Source: G965220075 sp965220075
Lineage (GTDB): Bacteria > Chloroflexota > UBA11872
Direction: 5' to 3'
Assembly (NCBI GenBank): GCA_965220075.1
Contig: OZ244806.1
Location: forward strand, 620,001 to 684,000
DNA length: 64,000 bases
Below are positions 25,196-34,706 of the stretch, piece by piece (within the stretch, counting starts at the first letter, position 1; each line of letters opens with the position of its first letter). A program made the position numbers and the translations under genes. The notes under the pieces are model-generated. The model saw only the letters and a list, made by a program, of their open reading frames with translations, was not told where the DNA came from and searched no databases.

Positions 25196-26215
25196 GTGCG
25201 GGTTGGACTCAACGGTTTCGGCCGAATCGGGCGGCAGTCCCTGCGGGCCATTGTCGAGCGTCACCCGGAGATCGAGCTGGTCGGGATCAACGATCTCATC
25301 GACCTCGACATGGCGGCTCACTTGCTGCGTTTCGACAGCAACTACGGACGCTATCCGGGCCGTGTCGAGACCGGCCGCGGCGCGCTGATCGTGGACGGCC
25401 ACCCCGTGCCTTATCTCTCGGAGCGCGCCTGGCCTGAACTGCCCTGGCGGGACCTGGGCGCCGAGGTGGTGATCGAGGCGACCGGCGTGGGGACCCAGCG
25501 CGAGCGCGCCGCGCAACACTTGCAGGGCGGCGCCCGCAAGGTGCTGATATCGGCGCCCGGCCAGGACGTCGATCTCACGCTGGTGCTGGGCGTGAACGAG
25601 ACCGTCTATGACCCGCAACAGCATCACGTGGTTAGCAACGCCTCCTGCACTACCAATGGACTCGCCCCGCCGCTGGACGTCGTGCGCGGCGCTTTCGGCG
25701 TGCGCAAGGGACTCATGACCACGGTGCACGCCTACACCGCCTCGCAGGCACTCGTCGACGGCCCGGCCAGCGACCCGCGCGAGATGCGCGCGGCGGCCTT
25801 GAGCATCGTTCCCACCAGCACCGGTGCGGCTCGCGCCATCGGGTTGGTTATCCCGCAGCTTGCCGGGCGAATGCACGGCGGGGCCTACCGGGTTCCCGTG
25901 TCGACCGTCTCGATCGTGGAGTTCGTAGTCCAGTTGGAACAGGCCGCCACGGCCGATCAGATCAATCAGGCTCTGCGCGAAGCGGCCGGCGGCCGGTTGA
26001 GGGACATCATGGGCGTGAGCGATGAGCCGCTGGTCTCGGTGGATCTGCGGGGCGACTCGCGATCTTCCATAGTCGATGCGGAGAGCACCATGGTCGTCGG
26101 CGACGACCTGGCCAAGGTAGCCGCCTGGTACGACAACGAGTGGGGCTACGCCTGCCGCGTAGCCGACGTGACCGCGTTGGTAGCCCAGAGCGTGCCGGTG
26201 GGTGCAGCTGTCTAG
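25196..26215 (+). CDS. gap: Glyceraldehyde-3-phosphate dehydrogenase
   Basis: Oxidises and phosphorylates glyceraldehyde 3-phosphate to 1,3-bisphosphoglycerate with NAD(P). It is 339 residues from GTG 25196. This start is set by GGAGG at 25184-25188 seven bases upstream and by the Rossmann start RVGLNGFGRIGR (GFGRIGR at 7-13). The catalytic Cys151 lies in SNASCTTN. HAYTASQ, PTSTGAARA and the C-terminal WYDNEWGYACRV are all conserved. Asp in the INDLID strand suggests NAD preference. It is followed at 15-42 bases by pgk, forming the usual gap-pgk pair. Confidence 0.96.
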   Translation: MRVGLNGFGRIGRQSLRAIVERHPEIELVGINDLIDLDMAAHLLRFDSNYGRYPGRVETGRGALIVDGHPVPYLSERAWPELPWRDLGAEVVIEATGVGTQRERAAQHLQGGARKVLISAPGQDVDLTLVLGVNETVYDPQQHHVVSNASCTTNGLAPPLDVVRGAFGVRKGLMTTVHAYTASQALVDGPASDPREMRAAALSIVPTSTGAARAIGLVIPQLAGRMHGGAYRVPVSTVSIVEFVVQLEQAATADQINQALREAAGGRLRDIMGVSDEPLVSVDLRGDSRSSIVDAESTMVVGDDLAKVAAWYDNEWGYACRVADVTALVAQSVPVGAAV

Positions 26216-26230
26216 CCAGCGAGTCTTACT

Positions 26231-27409
26231 CTGAAGCGCCGCATCGACGCGCTGGAAGTGCGCGGCAAGCGCGTGCTCGTGCGCGTGGACTTCAACGTTC
26301 CGCTGCGCAACGGCTCCGTCCGGGATGACACGCGCATCCGCGCCGCGTTGCCCACGCTCGACGATCTCCGTCGGCGCGGCGCGCGTTTGATTCTCGCCTC
26401 GCACCTGGGTCGACCGCGCGGTCGTCCCCGTCCCGATCTTTCGCTCGCACCGGTGGCCCGCCGCCTCAGCGAGCTCGTGGACGCACCGGTCTCGCTTGCG
26501 CCCGACAGCGTGGGACCGGAGGTCGAGCGGCTGTCCGCGGGGTTGCGCGCCGGCCAGATGCTGTTGCTCGAGAACCTCCGCTTTCACCCGGGCGAGGAGG
26601 CGAACGACCCCGCCCACGCGGCCGCCCTGGCGCGTCTGGCCGACGCCTACGTCAACGACGCCTTCGGCGCCGTTCACCGGGCGCATGCCAGCACCGACAG
26701 CCTGGCGCGCCTGCTGCCCGCCGCCGCCGGACACCTCCTGCTGGCCGAGCTCGACGCGCTGGACCGGAGCGTTGCGCGACCCGAGCGGCCTTTCGCCGCG
26801 GTTCTGGGCGGAGTGAAGGTCGCCGACAAGCTGGGAGTGCTGCGGCGGCTTGTCGAACAGGCTGATCTGGTCGCTCTGGGCGGGGCGATGGCGAACGCCT
26901 TCCTGCAGGCGGACGGGCACGACATGCAGGCGTCGTCGGTCACCGGCGAGGAAGCCGAGCTGGCTCGCGAGGCGGCGCGGCACGCGGTGCAGGCCGGATG
27001 TCGGCTGCTTCTTCCGCGCGACGGCGTTGCGGCCGCCGCGGCCACAGCCTGCGCCGAGCGCCGCTTGGTGAGCGTCGACGCCGTTCCCCCCGGCTGGCGC
27101 CTGCTGGACATCGGCCCCGACTCCGTCAAGACGATCACGGACGCGCTGCCGCGATTCCGCACGGTGCTGTGGAACGGCACGCTCGGCATGTACGAGCTGG
27201 CGCCGTTCGCCAAAGCCACCTACGCGGTCGCGCGCGCGCTGGCCTGCTCCGACGCGTTCGTCGTAGCGGCCGGCGGAGACGGCGTGGCGGCGGCGCGCGC
27301 GGCCGGCGTGGCCGACCGCCTGGGATATCTGAGCACCGGCGGAGGCGCCGCGCTGGAGTTCATCGAAGGCCGCCAGCTCCCCGGCCTGGCGGCTTTGCCC
27401 GACGCCTGA
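26231..27409 (+). CDS. pgk: Phosphoglycerate kinase (non-canonical CTG start likely)
   Basis: Transfers phosphate from 1,3-bisphosphoglycerate to ADP. Motifs are GKRVLVRVDFNVP, SHLGRPRG, LLLENLRFHPGEE, NDAFGAVHRAHAS, VLGGVKVADKLG and the C-terminal STGGGAALEFIEG. The first canonical start is GTG 26258, which gives 383 residues but removes the usual N-terminal lead-in. The in-frame codons from CTG 26231 encode KRRIDALEVRGKRV, typical of Pgk N-termini, giving 392 residues. No ATG, GTG or TTG is available between. Either the gene uses CTG or it starts at 26258 slightly shortened. Confidence 0.93.
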   Translation: MKRRIDALEVRGKRVLVRVDFNVPLRNGSVRDDTRIRAALPTLDDLRRRGARLILASHLGRPRGRPRPDLSLAPVARRLSELVDAPVSLAPDSVGPEVERLSAGLRAGQMLLLENLRFHPGEEANDPAHAAALARLADAYVNDAFGAVHRAHASTDSLARLLPAAAGHLLLAELDALDRSVARPERPFAAVLGGVKVADKLGVLRRLVEQADLVALGGAMANAFLQADGHDMQASSVTGEEAELAREAARHAVQAGCRLLLPRDGVAAAAATACAERRLVSVDAVPPGWRLLDIGPDSVKTITDALPRFRTVLWNGTLGMYELAPFAKATYAVARALACSDAFVVAAGGDGVAAARAAGVADRLGYLSTGGGAALEFIEGRQLPGLAALPDA

Positions 27410-27426
27410 TCCCGCGACCGATCCGC

Positions 27427-29346
27427 CTATCCGGCGGGCGGCGCGCCCGCCTGGTCCTGGCGGTCGATCAGCACCCGCGCGTCACCCAGACGCCGGGTGA
27501 TCGACTGTCCGTCCAGGTACTCGAGGAACGCCAGGGCGTATTTGCGGGTCGTCTGAAACAGATCGCGCACGTCCGCGACCGTGATCTGCGACCGCTCGGC
27601 GAAGAGGGCATTCAAACCAGCCAACCAGTGCTCGAAGGTGCGCGCTGAGAACCCGATCTCGGGCGTCAGGATCACCAATCGTCCTTGCGCGCTCAGGGCG
27701 CTCAGCAAGGCTTCCGACGCTCCCGAGCTCTTGGCCGCCTCGGCCAGCACCGGCGGTGCCGCGCCGCCGGCTTCCAGCAGCGCCAGCAGGCGTTTGGCGG
27801 CCGCCTCTTCCGAAGCGCTCAGCTCCACCTGGTGGTTCGCCAGCCCCACGCGCGAGCCGCGCGAGACCACGCGCCCCTCGGTTTCGAGCCCGTCCAGCAA
27901 GGCGACCAAAACGTGGTTGGGCACGTCGAGTGCTCGCCGCAAGGCGGTGCGGTCCGGACCCGCGCCGGCCGGCTGGCGGCGGTGATGGTCGCCGATCGCT
28001 TCCAAGGCCTGTTGGCGCAGGGCCTCGGCCGCCTCGCGTACTAGCAGCGCCTCTCCCAGAGGCTCCAAGCGGCCCTGCTCCAACAGCCTCTCGATCTCGT
28101 GGTTTGCCTGATCGGGATCCAACTCGGTGCGTCGGGTGATCTCCGCTCGCGATATTGGTCCCTCCGCTTGCACCGTGGACACGATTAGACTCGCAGGCGC
28201 CGCGGAGGCCGCGATGGCGAGGCGTTCGAGCGCCGTGTCGTCGCCGCGCGCGATCCGGCGGGTGCCTGTGCGCACGATCGTGCCGCCGCCGATAGTCAGC
28301 GGCGGCGAGAGCCTGCGCACTACGTACGGATCGCCCTTGGCCAGCGCCACGGGCTCGGCCAGGCGCCATTGCACCCAGCCTTCACCTCCCGGTGCCACCG
28401 CTTCCGCCTCCAGGTACCGCAGCGAGGCCACGGTCTCGGCCGTGCCGCTGTGCCAGGCCACCCGTTCGCCCGGTTTGAGCGCGCGCGGGGCGTTTGGAAG
28501 CAGCCGGAACAGCGCGTCCACGCGCCGCGTCTCGACCACCGCCCCGGGCGCCGCCAGCGTGGTGCCGCGCGGCACCTGGTCCACCCCCACCCCTCTTAGG
28601 TTGACGGCCACGCGGCGGCCCGGCGTGGCCTGCCGGACGGCCGACTGATGCGATTGAAGTCCGCGCACGCGCACGCGCCGCGCGCCTGGATATATGCCCA
28701 CCTCCGCCCCCACGCCCAGCGTGCCGCCCAGCAACGTGCCCGTGACCACGGTTCCAAATCCGGTCATGCTGAAGGAGCGGTCGATGGGAAGTCTCGGCCG
28801 TCCGTCATCCTGCCGCGCGGCAACGCCGTCCAGCACGCCGTCTATCGCGGACCGCAGCTCGTCGAGTCCGCGCGCGGCCGGAACCGAGACCCGCACCAGC
28901 GGCGCGTCGGCCAGCGGCGTGCCGGCGAGGGTGTCCCGCACCTCCGCCTCTACCAGCTCCATCCACTCGTCGTCCACCAGGTCGGTCTTCGTTATCGCCA
29001 CCACTCCGTTGGCCACGCCCAGCAGCGTGACGATGTCGAGGTGCTCGCGGGTCTGCGGCATCACGCCTTCGTCCGCCGCGATCACGAACAGGACGGCGTC
29101 GATCCCGCCCACGCCCGCCAGCATGTTGTGCACGAAGCGCTCATGACCCGGCACGTCCACCACGCTGACCTCGCGCCCGCTCGGCAGGCTCAGCCAGGCG
29201 AAGCCCAGATCGATGGTCATCCCGCGGGCCTGCTCTTCGGCTAACCGGTCGGGATGGATGCCGGTCAACGCCTCGACCAGCGTCGACTTGCCGTGGTCGA
29301 CGTGCCCGGCGGTGCCGATCGTGTAAGTCGCGTTGCGGCTGTTCAT
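27427..29346 (-). CDS. selB: Selenocysteine-specific translation elongation factor SelB
   Basis: A 639-residue GTPase that carries selenocysteyl-tRNA to ribosomes at UGA codons next to a SECIS hairpin. The G1 motif GHVDHGKS is at 14-21, then ARGMTIDLGFAWL, DVPGHERF and TKTDLV, with EF-Tu-like domains 2-3. The C-terminal part (about 440-639) has the repeated winged-helix character of SelB, ending FLEYLDGQSITRRLGDARVL. It is convergent with pgk, with a 17-base gap. selA and selC are not in the window, but selD is found about 22 kb away, supporting a working selenocysteine pathway. Confidence 0.95.
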   Translation of the reverse strand: MNSRNATYTIGTAGHVDHGKSTLVEALTGIHPDRLAEEQARGMTIDLGFAWLSLPSGREVSVVDVPGHERFVHNMLAGVGGIDAVLFVIAADEGVMPQTREHLDIVTLLGVANGVVAITKTDLVDDEWMELVEAEVRDTLAGTPLADAPLVRVSVPAARGLDELRSAIDGVLDGVAARQDDGRPRLPIDRSFSMTGFGTVVTGTLLGGTLGVGAEVGIYPGARRVRVRGLQSHQSAVRQATPGRRVAVNLRGVGVDQVPRGTTLAAPGAVVETRRVDALFRLLPNAPRALKPGERVAWHSGTAETVASLRYLEAEAVAPGGEGWVQWRLAEPVALAKGDPYVVRRLSPPLTIGGGTIVRTGTRRIARGDDTALERLAIAASAAPASLIVSTVQAEGPISRAEITRRTELDPDQANHEIERLLEQGRLEPLGEALLVREAAEALRQQALEAIGDHHRRQPAGAGPDRTALRRALDVPNHVLVALLDGLETEGRVVSRGSRVGLANHQVELSASEEAAAKRLLALLEAGGAAPPVLAEAAKSSGASEALLSALSAQGRLVILTPEIGFSARTFEHWLAGLNALFAERSQITVADVRDLFQTTRKYALAFLEYLDGQSITRRLGDARVLIDRQDQAGAPPAG

Positions 29347-29443
29347 CCCAGGTTGCGAACGCGCGGCGGGCCAGACCCCTGACGGGCGGACCGATTATCG
29401 CGCTCGATCGGCGGCTCCGGCGGCGCGGCGCCTAAACTTGCCT

Positions 29444-29875
29444 ATGCACCTGATAGATCACGTCGCCAGCGCGGCGGCGCTCGCTACTCTGGTCGGCTGG
29501 AAGCGGCCCCAGTGGCTGGGCTTCGTGGCCGCCTCGACGCTGATAGACCTCGACCACTTCCCCGGCGCCGGCCGGCGCTACGGCTTGCGAAGTCCGCTGC
29601 AAGGCGCGCAGTACGCCCTCTCGGGCCGGGTGCCGGGCTGGGCGCCCAACGATCCGCGCTACCCGCTGCGCGTGCGGCGACCCCTGCACAAGACTCAAGT
29701 CGCGCTGGCCTTGGTGGGTCTGGCGCTAGTTTCCCGGCGGGCGCGCCCCCTGGCGCTGGGCGTGATTTGGCACTTGCTGCTGGACTTGACTCAGATGCTC
29801 ACCTGGCGTCGCCCACTTCCAGCGAGCGCTGACTCCCAGGCGGCCGCTGAGAGCCGCGCGCACCTCGATAAGTGA
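29444..29875 (+). CDS. Small membrane protein, YdjM/DUF457-like putative metal-dependent hydrolase
   Basis: A 143-residue protein starting at ATG 29444 (MHLIDHVAS); an upstream in-frame start overlaps selB and is unlikely. Hydrophobic helices alternate with conserved-looking polar residues: DLDHFPG in the second segment, RRPLHKTQ, and a late helix IWHLLLDLTQM. The Asp/His pattern (D-x-DH ... H ... H-x3-D) is reminiscent of the membrane-bound DUF457/YdjM hydrolases, but the match is weak. It is divergent from selB with under 100 bases between them. Confidence 0.6.
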   Translation: MHLIDHVASAAALATLVGWKRPQWLGFVAASTLIDLDHFPGAGRRYGLRSPLQGAQYALSGRVPGWAPNDPRYPLRVRRPLHKTQVALALVGLALVSRRARPLALGVIWHLLLDLTQMLTWRRPLPASADSQAAAESRAHLDK

Positions 29876-29876
29876 C

Positions 29877-30209
29877 CTAGCCGAGCGCGCTGACGATCAG
29901 GGCCGCGACAAATCCCACGCCGAACGCGACGACCGCGGCCAGCGCCACGTTGACGTAAGCCCGCCATCCCAGGCGGGCCTCCATCGCGGTCACACGTGCG
30001 CGAAGTTGCTCGATCTCGCTTTCCGACCTCTGGAGGTCTTTCCGCAACGCCTCCAAAGCCGCCGCGTCTACGCGCGCCACATCACTGGCGGAAGCGGTTG
30101 CGGCGCCCTCGCGCTGCGCCAGCCGTTGCGGAAGCTGCTCCAGCACGCCCGCAAGGACGCGCTGAGTTACCTGCTGAATGACGGCGCGACTGAAAAGTTG
30201 AACAGTCAT
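29877..30209 (-). CDS. Small coiled-coil protein with C-terminal membrane anchor
   Basis: A 110-residue protein from ATG 30209 (MTVQLFSRAVIQQ); a longer reading to 30266 is possible. It has an amphipathic N-terminal half and a heptad-like helix at about 57-80 (LRKDLQRSESEIEQLRARVTAMEARL). A single C-terminal transmembrane segment (about 86-108) ends at the stop, giving a tail-anchored topology. I do not recognise a family. It is convergent with the preceding small membrane gene (one base apart) and lies downstream of the YYY-protein gene's stop. Confidence 0.6.
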   Translation of the reverse strand: MTVQLFSRAVIQQVTQRVLAGVLEQLPQRLAQREGAATASASDVARVDAAALEALRKDLQRSESEIEQLRARVTAMEARLGWRAYVNVALAAVVAFGVGFVAALIVSALG

Positions 30210-30277
30210 GGTCCGTGCCGGTTGCTTGGCTATGGATTCTAGCCCCGAATTCGCGGGGCGCCGCAATCGCGCGGTGC

Positions 30278-33200
30278 CTATCCCACCGGCTCGCCGCGCG
30301 CTCGATCCACTTCAAGCACTTGATAGATCGTGACCGGTCCCTGGCTATACACGGGCGCGACTCCCAGGGACCGCATGCGCTCGAACTTGCCCAGCTGCAA
30401 TTCGTCGAAGTGGGCGCGCTCCAGTTCGCCTACGTAGATCAGGTCCACGTCGTAGCGATCCAATAGATGGCGGGCGCGAACCGCGCTGGTAGTCGTGAAC
30501 AGCTCTCGCACGTCGTCCAAGCGCGCGTCCACCGCGTGCACGTAGCCCCAATGCTGCTGCCGCGCGTGCCAGTCCCATCCGACCACCGCGGGCAGGCCCG
30601 TGTAGACCGAGATGCGGCCGCCCCAGCGATAGATCGTGGTGGGACCTTCCACGATCGTGGGTGCTCCTTGCACGTTGGAGCGCAGCCAGCGGATGGCCGC
30701 CAGATCGGACGACAGACCAACCGGGCGGCCGAGATCGGAGATCGTACCGCCGTCCATGAAGGCTTCGCCGTCGAGCGTGGGCGGCAGGTTTTGAATTCGC
30801 AGATCGAGCTTGTGCGGCGTGGCGGCAAATGGATACGCGAACACGATCCAGGCCAGCACTGCAATGGCCGTGAGCCAGACCGCCCGAACCCAGCGCATTC
30901 CTCCTTGCGTGCGTGCCCACAGATGCCCCACGGCCAGGGGAATCGCAATGCCGGCCCCCACACCCAAGAGCATCCAGGCCTGAAAATAGGTCTTGAAGAC
31001 CGTGTTGAGCCGCCCGATGTCGTCACGCACGACCACGAACTCGGGGATCGCGGTCAGGGCGGCGCCGGCCGCAAGGCAGGCGAGCGGGACACACAGTAGA
31101 GGCCGGTCGCGAACGCGCCAGAGGGCCAGCACGGCCAGCGCGGTGAGACCCGCCAGCAGCACACGCCCCGACCACTGCTCCGCGCCCAGGATGAGGCCCA
31201 GCGCCGCCAGGCCCGCGGCCGTGGCGGCCGCGAGGCCGAGCCAGCGCGAGCTTGTTGCGGGGGTTTGCTCAGCCGCGACGCGCGGTCCGTGAGCGCCCGC
31301 GTTCTCTCTCTCCAGGTTGCGCCTCGCTTGCCGGCCGGTGCGCGGCGTCGCGAGTACGGTCCATATCAGTGTGACCAGAAATGTCGCCGGTGCGCCGAAT
31401 ATGACCAGCCACATAAACGCCGGCGTGGTCTCGGGCGGAGGGGCGACTCCGCCAAAGAAGTCCACGTAGGTCTGATGGAACGGCCAGAATAGGAGCTGGC
31501 TGACGACAATCAGCCCGAGCGCGGCGGCGCTGGTCCGGGCCATAAGCGCGCGCCCGCTTACCCGTCCGGTGCGCCACAGCGCGTACGCAAAGACCCCCAC
31601 GGTGATTACCAAGTAGGTGGGGAAGTCCCACGGGTTGGTCGCGTGGTGAATGCCCAGCACCAACGCCTGGAATAGGAGCACGCCCAGCCACGGCCGCACG
31701 CGCAGCACGCCGCTGGCGCGCGTCCGCTCCCCCAACGCGAGGAGCGCCGCGGCGCCGATCAGCGCCAGCGCCGTGAACCCGAAGTTCATGAGGTGCGGGT
31801 GCAGGTCGCCGTGGATGAAGGTGAACCAGGGAAACTCGTTGACCGTGGCCGGGATAACCCGCGTGGGCGCCCAGAAGTCGTAGTCACGCACGAGGTCGCC
31901 CCCCACGATGGTTATTGGGATCTGCGCCGCTACCTCGAGCGGCGACGACGGGTCGGCGGCGTGACGTTGCGCAATGCGTGCGACCTGACCCGCCGTATGC
32001 AGGTTTCCAGCCACCAGCACCAGCAGAACCGCCAGCAAACCAACCAAAACCGCCATCCGGCCGGGCCGGCGCAGCATGGCCCAGACGCCGACTCCGACTG
32101 AAAACACGGCCGCGGCCGCCATCGCGAAATAGCCCGCTAGCGCCAGGTTGTAGGCGACGGCGGGCACCACGCCCAGCACCTTCGCCAGCGCCGCCGTGGG
32201 CACGTGGCCTAGGTAGTAGTAGTTGAGCTGCCCGCCCGCGTACCAAGGGTCGTAGGGCGGAAAGGTGGTGGAGCGCAGGACCGCGTTCAGGTGGGCGAAA
32301 TCCATCGGTTTCTCACCGCCGAACACCGGATGCCACAGATCCGGGTTGCGCGCGCGCAAGGCCGCGAATCCCACATAGGCCAGCAGCAGAACTCCCTCCG
32401 CCAGCGCGACATACGGCCAGCGCCGGGCGACCGCGCGGCGCAACCCAGCGCGATGCTTCCAGCCCACCGCCGCTCCGACCGCCGCTAGCAATCCCAGCCC
32501 TCCCGTGATGCTGGCTGCATCGAAGGGAGCGAGCCCGGCGCTGGCAAGCCACCAGGCGGGCAGGCTGACGGCCATGGGTCCTAGCACGCGGGCGGGGGTG
32601 TAGGCGGCGTCCGGCAGCCAGGGCAGCGCGCGCCAGATCAGCGGCCATATGGCCAGCCCGGCCGCCAGCGCCGCCAGATACCAGGCAACCGCCGCGGCGG
32701 TGCCGCTCAGCGGCCGCTCCGCGAAGACGGCCGGCCAGCTGAACGACTCCTTTACCTCCGACACACGATCAGCCGGGAGCTCGAAGGACCGTGAATTGGC
32801 CGAATGCGGCTCGACCGCTACCGCCGCACGCTCGTCGACGGAGTCCAGGACGGCGTGAATCCGGGGCGACGGGTTGAGGTCGGAACGGCCGAAGATCAGC
32901 ACCTGTGGGTGGTCGTAGACGGTGAACGCCTCTTCCGCCTCTCGGTCAACGATTTGCCAGGGGCCTAGACCGGGGTGCGAGGTGAACTCCCCGATCCTTT
33001 CGAATCCCAGCTCGCCAGCCAGCAGAGCCTGGTAATAGCGGCCGGTAAGCGGATACCGCTGGGGCATGCGCGGAATGCTGCCGAGTCCCCGGTCGCTGGA
33101 GACGACGATGACGTCGGCGGACCCAAGTGTGGTCGCCAGGTGCGCGCGCTTGCTGGCGTCGTCGCGGTCGAACACCAGTAGCTGCAGGAACTCGTAATCG

Positions 33201-34639
33201 CCGCGCGCCCGACCGGGAAGGGTAAGCGGCAGCGCATCGTCCCAGTGCTCGGTGGCGATCGTGGCGCCGCGCGGGACGTTGTCGTAGATCCACTCCGAAG
33301 CTGTTACGCGGGTGTGGCCGCGTGTGTATATCTGGGTGAAAGCGACCGCCCAGACGGCCGTGGCGCCAACCACGAGCGCCGCGAGCGTTGCTACGGCCGT
33401 TCGACCCAGCGGCCGGGGCAGGCGCCCTGGCTGCCCGGCTCGCCGCCAGGCGGCCGCGATCAGCCACGCCGCCGCCAGCGCCAGCACCGGGTAGAGCGGG
33501 TGGAAGTAGCGGCCCGTCTTGAGCACCAGGGCGCCGAAGTAGGCGAAGTTCAGCGCGCCCCAGATGAGCACCAGCGCGAGCGGATGCGAGCGGCGGCGCC
33601 AGAACGCGAGGGCGGCCGCCGCCGTTCCGGCCAGCGCAAGCAACCCGAAGGCCGGTCCGGCGCCCCAGCGCACGATCTGCTCGAGCGGATACAGGTAGGG
33701 TGCGGTGCCAGCCCACTGCACGCCGGGCGGCCAGTCGTAGTTGCCTTCCTGGATCGATTTCTGCTGCGCAACCGCGCTGAGAAAGGCCTCGCCCGGACGC
33801 CAATCAAGCGGCGACCCACTCTGAAATGCGTAGGGCTGAAACAGCCGAAACACGACTGCCACCAATACGCCGAACGCCAGCGCATGCGCGCACCAGCCGG
33901 CCAGTGGTCGCCAGCCCCCGCGCACGTGGCCCTCGCGCCAGGCTTGAACCAGCCACCAACCGACGTACAGCAGGAGCAAAAGGGCGGCGCTCAGCTTGCT
34001 GGCAACGGCCAGCCCGGCGGCCACGCCGAAGAACCCCAGATCGCGCGCGCCGCGCCCGGCCGCATAGCGGAGGAAGAAGAACAGACCGGTCGTGGCGAAG
34101 AAAGTCGCAAATGTGTCAACCGCGAAGAAGTGCGAGATCTGGATGGAATGCACCGCGAACGCCAGCAGGGTGGCGGCCAGAAGCGCGGCCCCCGAGCCGA
34201 GCAATCGCCTCGCGATGAGGTAGACGATCAACACAGTGCCGGTGTCAGCCAGCGCGGAGAGAGCGCGACCTAGCAAGTAGGCGCGGTCGTAGCCCTCGAA
34301 GCCGAGCAGGCGCGCCAGCGACTCGACCAGGAACAGAGGGAAGGTCCCGTAGACGAAGAACGTGACACCGTGGTTGAACGGGTTGAGCGGCGAGGCCGCG
34401 GGGTCGAAGTACTCCGCGAGCCCGCTTGCCGGCCGGATCTGGGTCAGGACCGTGCTGAGGAAGCGCTCGTCAGGGTGCAGGTGCTGCCCCTGGTCCCAAT
34501 CGAGCCCGACCAGCCGGAGCGCCAGGGCGGCGGCCAGGATCAGCGCCAGGGCCGCTACGTGCGCGGCGCCGCCGCTCAGAGTCCGGCCGGTAAGGGCGGT
34601 GAAGTTATCGGCGCCAGCCCCGCCGCCAGAGGTGGACAC
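30278..34639 (-). CDS. Giant membrane protein: GT39-like domain fused to DUF2298 (YYY) domain
   Basis: A 1453-residue polytopic protein. The N-terminal half (about 1-640) resembles PMT/GT39-type glycosyltransferases: the first loop reads DWDQGQHLHPDERF, with many helices and a soluble segment after about 420. The C-terminal half (about 700-1453) belongs to DUF2298, also called the Chlor_Arch_YYY family, seen in Chloroflexi and some archaea. The signature NYYYLGH places its three tyrosines at 807-809. It probably transfers a lipid-linked sugar at the cell envelope. The substrate is unknown. This gene is the strongest single taxonomic clue in the window. Confidence 0.85.
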   Translation of the reverse strand: MSTSGGGAGADNFTALTGRTLSGGAAHVAALALILAAALALRLVGLDWDQGQHLHPDERFLSTVLTQIRPASGLAEYFDPAASPLNPFNHGVTFFVYGTFPLFLVESLARLLGFEGYDRAYLLGRALSALADTGTVLIVYLIARRLLGSGAALLAATLLAFAVHSIQISHFFAVDTFATFFATTGLFFFLRYAAGRGARDLGFFGVAAGLAVASKLSAALLLLLYVGWWLVQAWREGHVRGGWRPLAGWCAHALAFGVLVAVVFRLFQPYAFQSGSPLDWRPGEAFLSAVAQQKSIQEGNYDWPPGVQWAGTAPYLYPLEQIVRWGAGPAFGLLALAGTAAAALAFWRRRSHPLALVLIWGALNFAYFGALVLKTGRYFHPLYPVLALAAAWLIAAAWRRAGQPGRLPRPLGRTAVATLAALVVGATAVWAVAFTQIYTRGHTRVTASEWIYDNVPRGATIATEHWDDALPLTLPGRARGDYEFLQLLVFDRDDASKRAHLATTLGSADVIVVSSDRGLGSIPRMPQRYPLTGRYYQALLAGELGFERIGEFTSHPGLGPWQIVDREAEEAFTVYDHPQVLIFGRSDLNPSPRIHAVLDSVDERAAVAVEPHSANSRSFELPADRVSEVKESFSWPAVFAERPLSGTAAAVAWYLAALAAGLAIWPLIWRALPWLPDAAYTPARVLGPMAVSLPAWWLASAGLAPFDAASITGGLGLLAAVGAAVGWKHRAGLRRAVARRWPYVALAEGVLLLAYVGFAALRARNPDLWHPVFGGEKPMDFAHLNAVLRSTTFPPYDPWYAGGQLNYYYLGHVPTAALAKVLGVVPAVAYNLALAGYFAMAAAAVFSVGVGVWAMLRRPGRMAVLVGLLAVLLVLVAGNLHTAGQVARIAQRHAADPSSPLEVAAQIPITIVGGDLVRDYDFWAPTRVIPATVNEFPWFTFIHGDLHPHLMNFGFTALALIGAAALLALGERTRASGVLRVRPWLGVLLFQALVLGIHHATNPWDFPTYLVITVGVFAYALWRTGRVSGRALMARTSAAALGLIVVSQLLFWPFHQTYVDFFGGVAPPPETTPAFMWLVIFGAPATFLVTLIWTVLATPRTGRQARRNLERENAGAHGPRVAAEQTPATSSRWLGLAAATAAGLAALGLILGAEQWSGRVLLAGLTALAVLALWRVRDRPLLCVPLACLAAGAALTAIPEFVVVRDDIGRLNTVFKTYFQAWMLLGVGAGIAIPLAVGHLWARTQGGMRWVRAVWLTAIAVLAWIVFAYPFAATPHKLDLRIQNLPPTLDGEAFMDGGTISDLGRPVGLSSDLAAIRWLRSNVQGAPTIVEGPTTIYRWGGRISVYTGLPAVVGWDWHARQQHWGYVHAVDARLDDVRELFTTTSAVRARHLLDRYDVDLIYVGELERAHFDELQLGKFERMRSLGVAPVYSQGPVTIYQVLEVDRARGEPVG

Positions 34640-34706
34640 GACGGCAGTGTTGCACCGGGCACGAATATGACGAAGCCCCGACGGCGGGCGGCCCGGCCGG
34701 CGGCGG

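Noticed and set aside
24926..26983. A 685-codon minus-strand ORF spanning the gap/pgk region
   Set aside because: Covers two certain genes on the other strand; composition is shadow-like.
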